Source of the DNA: Stichopus chloronotus
Lineage: Eukaryota > Echinodermata > Holothuroidea > Aspidochirotida > Stichopodidae
Length of the DNA stretch: 64,000 bases
Direction: 5' to 3'
Assembly: GCA_021234535.1 (NCBI GenBank)
Contig: CM037838.1
Location: 25,521,969 to 25,585,968 of the forward strand
Shown here: positions 15,401 through 24,300 of the stretch, piece after piece
How the letters are laid out: each line of letters begins with the position of its first letter
Numbering within the stretch: position 1 is the first letter of the stretch
The notes under the pieces: generated by a model
Seen by the model: the letters and a program-made list of their open reading frames with translations, nothing else
Databases searched by the model: none
Told to the model about the DNA's origin: nothing
Made by a program: the position numbers and the translations under genes

Positions 15401-17947
15401 AAGAGTACGTCATTCCTGTGACTGGTTTCTTTTGCAAGCTGTGCCGGAAATTTTACAACAGCGAGAACAGCGCCAAGGTGATCCATTGCAAGAGCCAAGC
15501 TCACTTCAACAACCTCAAGGTTAGCGCCCTCATTCCCGATTATCCACAAACGATGTAGAGAAGTACCTCTGAAGGAGGATGATGATGTTTTAGTTTGTAG
15601 TTTTGATGATAAAGGCTTTTAATACGGTACATCATTTTTCAGTGAACCTTAGCTGCTTCTTTATGAGCCTCATACAACTTAGTGTTGATATGAAAGGAAA
15701 TGCACAGAAAGTTTGTAAATAGCTGACTGATCCATCTTGAAAGTCAAGGAACTGAAGAAGTAAAGAGCAACAGGCCGACAGCATGAAACAGTGTTTAATA
15801 TTGTCACGCTAGTTTAGATTTGGTTCATAGACCAGAATTGTAACACTTTCTCAAGCCTAGCCAGGGATGATATTGTTTTTTATCTGCCTGGTTCTCATCC
15901 AAGTTTGTTGGTTTTCTTGTTACTCCAGAAAGTCTATGAAGAGATGCAGCTGGCAGCAGAGTTAACAAAGAAGACCAAAGAATCTGACCAAGCAAAGACT
16001 AAGGAAGATGGAGCAAAGGTATTAAAGTGGACAAGGAATCTCTCACCCCTGTGCTCTCCGTGTGTCCCTTCCTCTTTACCTGCAAGTGGCTGTCGTAAGG
16101 GTCGCATGGGGTGGGTGTAGGGGAAGTGATGCAATCTCGAAGTGCTTGGTCATTCTGATTTGGAGACACAAGGTTCCATAGGGCTATGACGGGTAGGGTC
16201 TTTAACAGAGTTAGTCAAGTTTCATTGACGTCAACGTTAAGACCCAAAACCCATTGCAATGTTCTTCACAAGGTTTTTCGCAGAGGTAATGGCCTGCACT
16301 AGAGTAAGAATCGCCACCCCCAAACAAGGGCGTGGATCCATCTCCAAAAGTGAGGGAAACCTATCACCATTTACAAATTGCCATTCTGGGGGTGGGGGGT
16401 TAAGAGGGTTTCCCCCTCCCTTGAGAAAAAAATTGGCAGGTGTCTATATGACAAATGGTGCAGTGTTTGGTCAAAATTAAACTTTCAAAATGTAATGTTG
16501 ATTTGGCAGTCAACATTGTTACATTGTATTAAGTTTCATCATTTTGAAAAAGTGATGGGCATTTATTGGAAGTGTCCTCCTCTTACAAAAAGTGAGGGGG
16601 ATGTGTCCCATTATTCAGCCCCATGTCTCCAAAATAGCCATCATCCCTAGAAAAAATCCTACTCTACACAAAAGCTCGGATCAGCCTCCAGAAATAGGTT
16701 GACAATAGGCAGAAGGCTACTATCATTTCAAGGATGGCAAGAAGTTGTCTCCAAGTGGCCCTTATTGTAATAATTCACATCTCAGTTATTAAAAACTTCT
16801 GTCCCCCTCCCCAAATCCTGGATTGATTCACTACCCTCTCACCCCCCCCCCCCTCTCCCTCGCTTGAAAATGTATGGAGAACACTACATCTTAAAGTCTA
16901 TCAACTGTCATCCTGTATGATGTGGTAAGATCACAAGATCAGTGACACCTCATCAGCTGATTCTTCTGAAATTTTCTCATAAAACTTTGTTTTCCACTGC
17001 AGGGAAGTTTTATTTTTTGTTGCCTGTATAGCTCAGCATTGAGTCGTTTTGAAACTTTCACTTGAGTAGTCATTTTGAACTGCTGCTGGAAAGGCTGTGT
17101 GCTCCAGCTGGCTTATCTCTGACTGCTGTATAGCATCCATTGTAGCCTTGTTGGATAAACACTAGGGTACATCTAGTACAAAGGTTCATGGTATTTCTCT
17201 GTTTTGGTTTTGTTTTGTTTTTTCTCCCCCTTTTTTTTTACAAATGTCATATTTTGTGGTTGTGATTAGCAGAAAGAATGCGATGGGGAGAAAAAAGAAG
17301 ATGGAAGCATTGGCGAGGAAAGACCGGTGAAAATGGAAGATATCAAGGAAGAAAAGGAATCCATGCCAACAATCGCATCTGAGGCCAGTGAGGTATGAGA
17401 AACATCTTTGTGTAACCATTTTCATTGATAGGATATGGTTTTGGAAAATGAAAGCACTTAAAATACGAAAAATTCTCAAATTGTGTAAATGTCACCCAAA
17501 AATACATGCACAGAAGAAACTTCATCCCAGTGTACCTTAAGTAATGACATGAGTGTGACATCCTCCCTCCCCCAACCTAAGGGCGTGATGTTAGATATTT
17601 GTTTGTTATATTTTCCAACAGGATTTTACACAGCGTTGCTTCCTTTGTAATTTACTTCCAGTGTAATTTACACCTGAACTTGCCTAGAGTCCTATGTGAT
17701 TTTTGTTCTGCAGTTACTGTTCAGCCAAAACAAACGCTGTTTGCTCGTCAGTCCAATCATGGTGCAAGCTGCATTTTCGTCGCTTCGCATTTCAAGGTCG
17801 TTTGCCCGAGCATACCCGGCTTCCAGTGAAACCCCAAATGTGATTCAATTGTTGGTAATTATTAATATCTTTGTTTGTTTTTTTTCTCTGCAGGATACAT
17901 CAATCAAGGAAGAGGATCCAGCAGAAGACACCGAAATGAAAGAATGA
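320..17947 (+). CDS. CIZ1: CIZ1-like nuclear zinc-finger protein (3' part, 9 exons)
   Basis: Exons: 320-453, 3795-3912, 4964-5065, 7275-7394, 9429-9723, 15398-15519, 15929-16018, 17270-17392, 17894-17947 (stop TGA 17945-17947). All have AG/GT borders and matching phases, giving 385 codons. In order they encode half a C2H2 finger (HMMGKRH), two U1-type C2H2 fingers (CDIC.. and CTVC..), a lysine-rich stretch, the motif FVTVDEIG, a Ser/Pro/Thr-rich linker, YNPNSIVG, a matrin-type finger (CKLC..HCKSQAH) and an acidic Lys/Glu tail. Established: vertebrate CIZ1 (Cip1-interacting zinc-finger protein) promotes initiation of DNA replication with cyclins E and A and anchors to the nuclear matrix. Its C-terminus has the same order, including a similar TVD-x-x-G segment and Y-x-PN before the matrin finger. 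The Gln-rich N-terminus expected in CIZ1 is outside the window. MATR3 and ZNF638 share the matrin finger but not the preceding finger series. No frame break was found. Confidence 0.82.
663..900. repeat. Dispersed copy of the TCAAGAAGG/GGTCA repeat family
   Basis: This intronic stretch contains atctcaagaaggaaaac, GGTCAAAGGTCA-like runs and a repeated TATTGxTTTTGGT segment. The same motifs occur in inverted orientation in the tandem array at 23800-24380 in a FIRRM intron. It is read as a single diverged copy of that family. The open frame across it looks incidental. Confidence 0.5.
1274..1503 (+). repeat. Diverged tandem repeat, about four units of 58-72 bp
   Basis: Units start near 1274, 1340, 1412 and 1470, each with a variant of TTGACAAAG or TTGGTTAAG. 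Each then has an A/C-rich segment and, in most units, gagacttcaga-like and catctTG segments. Similarity is visible by eye but low. Confidence 0.5.
2575..3477 (+). pseudogene. Unassigned ORF cluster in a CIZ1 intron, possible decayed gene
   Basis: Two open stretches (about 2580-2890 and 3196-3477) have protein-like composition, including FYEMEKLNEICAKIIV and a Lys-rich C-terminus before a TGA at 3475-3477. A one-base shift is needed near 2640 to join the start of the first stretch, and several stops separate the two. The family was not recognised. They do not fit the CIZ1 exon phases (453 joins 3795 directly), so they are not placed in that gene. It could be a retroposed fragment or chance open frames. 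Confidence 0.22.
3795..5065 (+). other. CIZ1: CIZ1-like exons encoding two C2H2 zinc fingers
   Basis: Exon 3795-3912 encodes a CX2CX10HX5H finger starting FCDIC. Exon 4964-5065 encodes a CX2CX12HX5H finger starting CTVCNKTF and ending NHKM. Both have the five-residue His-His spacing of U1/matrin-like fingers, which can bind double-stranded nucleic acid. The intervening intron (3913-4963) holds a diverged repeat at 4369-4750. Confidence 0.72.
4369..4750. repeat. Dispersed CAGGGTTTCC repeat (diverged copy)
   Basis: It begins GCAGGGTTTCCAC and contains repeated tGGAAAAxTTTtGAAA and GTCATGAAAAATTGG segments. Related words appear at 63294-63561 (CAGGGTTTC ... GGAAAAACCCTG) and at 33541-33630. No clear right terminus or target duplication was seen here. 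Confidence 0.4.
5354..6573. mobile_element. Non-autonomous hAT-type element, 1220 bp
   Basis: The left end TAGGTTTGGGTGGTA and the reverse complement of the right end (TAGGGTTGGGCTGTA) match at 12 of 15 positions. The flanks are gTGTCAAC (5346-5353) and cTGTCAAC (6574-6581), an 8-bp target duplication with one mismatch. Just inside both ends are GGTACTGGTA / TACCAGTACC repeats in opposite orientation, as in hAT subterminal repeats. No transposase reading frame is present. The insertion lies in a CIZ1 intron. Confidence 0.78.
7395..9428 (+). other. CIZ1-like intron without recognisable features
   Basis: Intron between the FVTVDEIG exon and the Ser/Pro-rich exon. It contains a short (TC)n run near 8735-8755 and T-rich open frames (8774-9328) whose composition looks non-coding. 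No further gene or element was recognised. Confidence 0.5.
9905..10412 (+). repeat. Diverged tandem duplication of about 240 bp
   Basis: Two successive copies (about 9912-10155 and 10176-10412) share ordered landmarks: ACTGTCTGATATGAGAGAAT versus CTGTCTTATGTGATAGAATT, TTCTGTAATGATACAGTC versus TTTTGTTATGGAACAGTC, and GGACAATTCCTTTTCACC versus GGACAATTTCTTCTCACC. They lie in the intron after the exon ending at 9723. Confidence 0.6.
11140..11480 (+). repeat. Degenerate tandem repeat around ATTGGTACC
   Basis: The core ttGGTACc recurs at irregular 30-60-bp spacing, followed by T/C-rich segments and cccATAGTC-like words (two well-preserved units near 11335-11450). It is an intronic minisatellite with low unit identity. 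Confidence 0.5.
11882..13348 (-). pseudogene. Unassigned minus-strand ORF remnants in a CIZ1 intron
   Basis: Three open stretches on the minus strand (12935-13348, 12291-12536, 11882-12199) have non-repetitive protein-like sequences, for example KMYLAVTGQNFLPRRMKI and EEPVDMSSLEKFLQE. They are separated by stops and shifts and no splice-phase-consistent model was found. The family was not recognised. It could be a decayed nested gene or retroposed copy, or chance. Confidence 0.2.
13640..15397 (+). other. CIZ1-like intron, 3' half, no gene seen
   Basis: T-rich intron sequence with a (TG)n run at about 13910-13922 and a poly-T run near 13930-13945. No exon or transposon border was recognised. 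The acceptor tttgcag at 15391-15397 precedes the matrin-finger exon. Confidence 0.45.
15398..15519 (+). other. CIZ1: Matrin-type zinc finger exon of the CIZ1-like gene
   Basis: The 122-nt exon reads GQEYVIPVTGFFCKLC, then KFYNSENSAKVIHCKSQAHF: a CX2CX13HX5H matrin finger preceded by the [VI]-P-x-[TM]-G-[FY] signature typical of CIZ1, matrin-3 and ZNF638. The previous exon ends YNPNSIVG, the equivalent of the segment before this finger in vertebrate CIZ1. In CIZ1 this region is linked to nuclear-matrix anchoring. Confidence 0.8.
17270..17947 (+). other. CIZ1: CIZ1-like C-terminal tail with three SUMO-consensus sites
   Basis: The last two exons (17270-17392, 17894-17947) encode an acidic lysine-rich tail with three hydrophobic-Lys-x-Glu motifs: VKME, IKEE and IKEE. 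The first two are three residues apart. The acceptor at 17270 (gattag|CAG) could alternatively be three bases downstream, removing one Gln. The protein ends TEMKE. Confidence 0.55.
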
Positions 17948-18360
17948 ACCAACCCCATTCCATAAAAAATGATATGAACATGACCCTTAGTTTATTTCCT
18001 ATTCTCATCTTAAATCCCATAACTGAACGTTAACCAACATCACCTGATCGCTCACCTTATCCTTCCTTTGATAACAGGAGGTCCTTACCCCGATTTTGAT
18101 AACAGGAAGTCCTGTTTCCATCAGATCGGTGGGGTCCTTGTGTCAAGTACTTTTATAGGACTGGATTTTACACTCATTAAGCCATTTTATTCACATTTAA
18201 GCTAAAGAGCCGGAAGGTGGAAAGAGTATGAATGACTTTGTGGTATTTGTACATTGCTTCAAGATTTGAAAGCTAAGGCACAAGTCATCACTATTGCAGG
18301 CCAACTTAAGATTTCTTTTTTTTTCAGGACAAACAACCTTTCCCTCCCAAGCCTGAGATA

Positions 18361-18421
18361 CATATAATGAGTACATATAATGAGTACATATAATGAGTAC
18401 ATATAATGAGTACATATAATG
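18361..18421 (+). repeat. 13-bp minisatellite, about 4.7 copies
   Basis: Perfect tandem copies of CATATAATGAGTA run from 18361 and end in a partial copy followed by GG. They lie in the likely 3' UTR or downstream flank of the CIZ1-like gene. Confidence 0.85.
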
Positions 18422-20262
18422 GAGTGGAAATTGGCAAATGTTTATGAAATGTCTCCTATGTCCACATTAGCTTTATTAGTAACTGATTCACTTTACAGAG
18501 GGGTGGACCTTAACATAGACATGAGAGCCCAAAATGTGTGGTCTTCGCCTGTTTTGTCTTCATCCTTATGCAAATTTTTCAACCACTGGAAGGCGGTTTC
18601 ATGTTAACAAGCAGCCTGAGGCAAAATTTTGTCAAGGTGATGAAGCTGTCGATGTCCTTTGCGATTCACACCCTCCTTAAGTAACCCTATGGGGGAGGAA
18701 CTGTTTAAATTATGAAGATTTCCCCGTCATGTGCTAAAATGCTGCTCGGAAATAGACACTGTAGAACAGATATGAATCATTGTAATTCACTGGCAGTTTG
18801 CTGTTATAGTGGATATTTTGTACAAACCCTTTGACATTTACTGCAAGTGTGTTAAGTCAACTGATGCAAATGTTATTACAAGCATATTTTTTTTTCTTGT
18901 CGATAATCAGTGGCCTCATTTCAATTACAATTTCTGAACATCATTAATTCTTGTTAATTGAGATCAATCACTATGTGATTTTTTTAAATGACCTTGAACT
19001 TCTCAAGGAAACTTAGTCATCAACAAAGTGAAATATTTTTCAGTAAAAAACAAAAAACAATCACACCAAAAAAAATCTAGCATTATCCAGTCACAGACCA
19101 AGGATGTTTAGTGTGATGGAGGGGTCAGCTCTGACAGGATTGTTCCAAGTTGATTTGTAATCTTCAAGACCTGCAAAAATTGTTGAAGACCAAGATGGTA
19201 GGTACCTGTGACTGATATTAGCGTAGATCTCTTGAAGGGATATGTTTCATTTAGAATATACCATAATGACGTACACAGAAAATATCTTTAATAATTTTTA
19301 ATGCATTCAGGCTCATCGGTGAACATCAGAAATAGCCTCATCTTCTTAAAACATTTATGCACATATGATGAGTTCTGGAAGATGCATCATTTGAATTTTT
19401 TAAGCTAGGGGGTGAACAAATTCTTGAGTAACAAATAACAGACTTTCGTTTTGTGTTTACTTGAAAAAAAGGCTCTGGCTGCTGTCAGGCATCATTTCTT
19501 CAAGAAACTTTCATTCTGTGTCCATAAATAATGGGTTTAAAAATATTTTTACTGTAAACCTGGCAGTATCTCCCCTTAGTTTGTATTGATTTGCATTGAT
19601 CAATTGTATCTATTGTTAATCTACTGTCAATTATAGGATACGGTAACTAACTTGCCAGAAGCATTCAGTCATTGTTTCCAAGATGTTGATCTTCCAATGT
19701 CATCCTGACATTGCCAAAGGTCACCATTTATCGTTGACGTGGCGGTGTAAGGAGGTAAAAGTGATTTATCTCAAGGTTGGCAAAGAAATCATTTTGGAAA
19801 GAATGACAAAGCGTGACCATATTTTGTAATAATTGGGGGGATACAGATATTTAATTATGCAACATCTTTGCAAGTGATTATGACTTTTAATGTGAGTTTT
19901 TATTCCTAATTGTACTGATTATGAATTTCATTGTCCAGTATTATAGATTACAATTTGTTCATACCCTTGTGGGTAGGATAGGGTTTTATTTGCAAATTTT
20001 CTCCCACACCCCAACGGACTTCTGTATGCCCATCCTTCAAATATTTTCGCAAGCCTGATGGAGTAAAATTGGCAAATGTTACGAGAGATTTTCCTTCCTA
20101 CCCCAAATAATTAAAAGAAATGAAATATTCAGTTTTTTTTTCACATTTTGTTAGATATACATTCATGTTCACCAACCTCGTGAAAGTTTTCAAATAAAAT
20201 AGAAGAGACCACATAATCTCTGTTAACGTGTGTGTATCTTTGTATCTCGAAGTAGATGTAAC

Positions 20263-20459
20263 AGGCAGTCACTCATCACCCCAAACTACAGTTTTTGCCA
20301 TAGGTAACTAAAATTCTCAATTGGGGCTTGTCTTTGATTGACAGCAAATTCAAAAGATGCAGAGTAGCTCATATTTCACACCATACACTGTGGTCCTCAT
20401 ATGCTTACCAAGATATGCAGCAGGTATTTTAGACTGTTCGGGGTGATGAGTCACTGCCT
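20263..20459. mobile_element. Short inverted-repeat element (MITE-like)
   Basis: The left end AGGCAGTCACTCATCACCCC and the right end GGGGTGATGAGTCACTGCCT are inverted complements apart from one position. The 197-bp body includes TTGATTGACAGCAAATTC and GATGCAGAGTAGCTC. A second, inverted copy lies at about 22945-23193. No clear target duplication was identified. Confidence 0.68.
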
Positions 20460-20565
20460 TTATAGTACAAAAGTAATGACTTGAATTTAGGCTATCCCTT
20501 CGGAATTGTTTTGTCTCTTTTCATACCAGTTTCAAATAACAGCTGCATAAATGGGGTTCTACCTG

Positions 20566-20796
20566 ATGTTCCCAGGGTTCATTGTTCGCAGGGTTTGATG
20601 CTCCCCGTTTTTGTATTACTTCAACCTTCAACGTTTGTTATTCCCAGGGTTGGATGTTCCCAGAAGTGTCAGTGATTCCCCAGGTTCGCTGTTCCCAAGG
20701 CTCGATGATCAAAGGCTTCAATGCTCCCAAACCCTGGAAACATCAAACCCGGGGAACATCAGATCTGTGGAACATTGAACCTGGGGAACATTGACA
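20566..20796. repeat. Minisatellite of 20-bp units that switches orientation
   Basis: The left half has repeats of the type GTTCCCAGGGTTCATT (variants at about 20568, 20584, 20641 and 20673). From about 20720 the unit continues as its reverse complement (CCTGGAAACATCAAACC, GGGGAACATCAG, GAACCTGGGGAACATTG). The array can fold on itself. It sits between the two convergent genes. Confidence 0.65.
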
Positions 20797-21318
20797 TAGC
20801 CCCCATAAATGTGGTGACAATTCGAACAACTTCCAAGATGATGAACTTTGGACTGCGTAAGCAGTGTTTCAACCTACCAACTTGAATTCACTTACAAGTA
20901 CAACTTTCCCAGTTCAGCTTGTCCTGCTGCTTTTTGCTGGGCACCTTGTAGTTTCAAGGCACAAATAACAAAATCATAAATTACCACTTATACACTAGAT
21001 GTCATACTATATATATTACACTCCACTTAAATTCCATGACAGTGCACATTGCACTGACCTCACTTGATAAAATTGCGATGTCATGAGGTGCCAGAAACAA
21101 AACCTGAGACGTTGATAGTAAGAGAATGACACTCTGAATCCCAGGAAAACGATCCTTTAAGCTGCTGATACTTCATCCAAGGAACATCCTGGTGAAAAAG
21201 TGAAACCAAAGGAAACATCTTCAATCCCTTTCTGGGCTGGGTGATCCAACGAGACTGTGGTCACACGTCTTCTGCAGTCTGCCATACGCAAAGTGGCCAC
21301 ACCCACGAAAAATGGAAG

Positions 21319-24300
21319 TCACGATTGTTCTATCGCTGTCAGGGAGTTTGACAGATCTCCAAGTTCAGAGGCCAGCCAAGGTGGTTTGTAGCCAAGATCC
21401 ACAAGGAGCTTTTTCACATTCTGCAGTCCTTTGGCAACTTGCCTGATCTCTTCCTGCAAGGACCTCTCACAGTCGACTTTCTGTCTCTTCGGGTTTGGCT
21501 TCAAGTGACAATAGAAAGACATGGGATGCACAAGGCAAACGTAAGTTAAATCAGAAAGGTTTTCAATACTTCCCAATGCCACCATGTAGTGACATAAAAT
21601 ACAAAGTTGGTAAAGTCATACAGAGGCAAAAAACAAGCATGGTCAGTATGACAAACATAGCTACAGCACGCTTTATCCAAATGTCAGCCATTCCAGCGAA
21701 ACCGGTGGAGGACCAATCTTGAATGTCAAAGTATGACTACATTAATACAACACAAAATAGAGCTAAATGTAAAGCAGCTCATGAAACTAAAACTAAGCTC
21801 AAAATATATGCATTTTCATAAATATTTTTAATAAATATTTCCTACATGATGTAACCTAAGTGTTTCTTCAATATGTTATTCACAAATGAATATATGACAA
21901 AAGATTCCTTGAGCTGGACAAATTTTGGAGACAAGAAGTCAGTGTCGGCGTAGTATTGAAAGTTGAAAACCTCCCGATTTTGGTTGCAGACCTACCTCCT
22001 TTAAATCCTGACCAGATCTGCTTCCATCTCCCACATCTGTGGGGACATAAGAATTATCTGGTTTCTTTTTACCAGTCTTCAATTTTTCCCAATTTTGGAT
22101 GAGTTCACTCTGTTCTCTCAACATCTCTACTTCTGATTTATTTGGAGGGATGGTGACAGGATCCTGAGAAAATTAAAAGAAAAAGAATGGGTATTACTAG
22201 TTTTTTGTCCAGAGACTAGACAGGATCAAAGCATGAATAGTAGCTCAAGTTTATGGGAAATATTAGGCACAGTAGCTCTGATAGTGAATTAACTGACAGA
22301 GTTTCGGTTGAACGACAGTCTAATACTGCAACACACACTCCTTTACACATGTATCAATATATATATTCCTAATATTAACAGCAAATATTTCACTTCAAGC
22401 TAAAGAGATGGTGTTTTCTGAGTGAATTACATGTTCTTTTGTCATCTTGGCTATATCAACAACAGATGCACTAACCTGATTCAGAAATTCCACCACCTTA
22501 TTTTGTGTGGTATCATCTTGCAGACATTCTGGTACCAGATTCTCATGGACTGTTTCCTGTAGGGATACAATCAAAGGCGTTCGATACGAATCACATATTT
22601 CAAGAACTTCTGAGACATTGCCATCATTCTCCAAACGGAAATTCTGAAAAATGTTACATAAATACACGTTTTTGAGGGATTGATTTACCACCTTTATACT
22701 AGAAGGGTTGATAAAGGCATCACATGATATCATGCTTTCTATAATGCTTGTATTTATAAGATAAACAATTACTACCTGCTGTTTTTCACAGTCATAGAAT
22801 GACAAATGAAAATCTTTTGCATAATTAAGTTCCAGAGAAAAAACAGGTTTATAACGTCTGTGGCTTTAACAACAGACATTGCAGGTCTTGAGTTTTAGTT
22901 CTCCCAGGTGAACTTCAAATCAAACTCTTCAGTATGTTAAAGACAAATACCCATCACCCCAGACAATTTCAAATTCTCCTGACCACTTACGTCTAGTCCC
23001 TCCCACAGCCTGTCTAAAATTCCTCCACATGTAATTGAAACAATGGATCCCTGTGTACGCTCTGTAACATGAGCTACTCTGCAACTTTCCGATTTGCTGT
23101 CAATCTAAGAGTACTCTAACGTAGAATCAGTTGAGAATTTTTCTTTCTGGAAGCCAAAAATATAGTTTAGGCGGATGAGATTAATACTGCCTTTAAGGAG
23201 TGTGGTAGGTGTGCTATGTTTCTAAAAGAATTATACAAAATCCCAGTTAACTTTTAAATGGCAATGTATGATTACATGCCACTTGTGTGACTTCATCTCA
23301 AATCTCTAGTATGTTTGTCAGTGAAAGTATTTTGGTTTCTACTACTTGGAAATTAAAACAAAATTAAAACAAACCTCAGCAAATCTACTGAAGGCTTCCA
23401 ACACGAGCTGTTGAATAATTGGATTGCTGTCCGACAGGAAAGATGAAAACATCTTAGAAATCAACTGAAGTATCTTTCCTTGCTGTAAAATTGGTTAAGT
23501 ATAAGAGGAAATTTGTTAGCATAGTATCTGTCTCTGCCTACAATTACAATAGCAGATACAGGAAGAGGATGGGGGGTGCAACAGGCGAGTGTCCCCTCTA
23601 CTGACACCGAACAAAAACTTTCAAAACCAGAATGCAAAAGTACATTATGGTTTCGATGATCGAATTAGGAGCATTTTTTTTTCTGAATCTGACAGTATTG
23701 CATAAGTATGAGTCACAAGCTACCCATGCTTCAGATCTCATATTTCATGTGAAATCTCATTTTTATTTTCAGATCTGCATATAAAATATGAGATCTGCAC
23801 AAGCTTCCTTTCTTGAGATCATGTCTGCAGTGTTTTCACAATTTGACCCTTGTTGACATCAAATTACCTTTGACCTCCCTTAAAGACCAAATGGTTCTTG
23901 TACTCAATGAAAATGCAACTACATACTGAATATTACATCTGTGAAAGCTAACCTTCTTGAGATACGATGTTTACAAGAATTTCATAATGGGACCCTGTTG
24001 ACCTCAAATGCACTTTGACTTTCACTGAAGACAATGGAATTCTTGTATACTCAATGAGAAACACCTACATTCTAAATAGGAGAGCTGTCCAAGGTTTCCT
24101 TCTTGAGAGATCATGTTTACCATATGATCTCCACCAAAATCAGTAGAGATCTTGTAAATCAATGGGGTACAATTACATACCAAATATGAGATTTGTACAA
24201 GCACCCTTTTTTGAGATACCATGTTTATACATTCTTCACAATTTGAACCATGTTGACCTCAAATGACCTCAAATGACTTCAAATAAGGTTCATGTACTCC

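Larger units (their letters stand above)
17948..21318. other. Convergent CIZ1/FIRRM intergenic region
   Basis: Holds the 3' UTRs of two genes converging tail to tail. An AATAAA near 20195 is the clearest plus-strand polyadenylation candidate. On the minus strand, AATAAA-like words near 19895 and 19985 could serve FIRRM. Repeats inside are listed separately. No coding gene was recognised. Confidence 0.45.
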
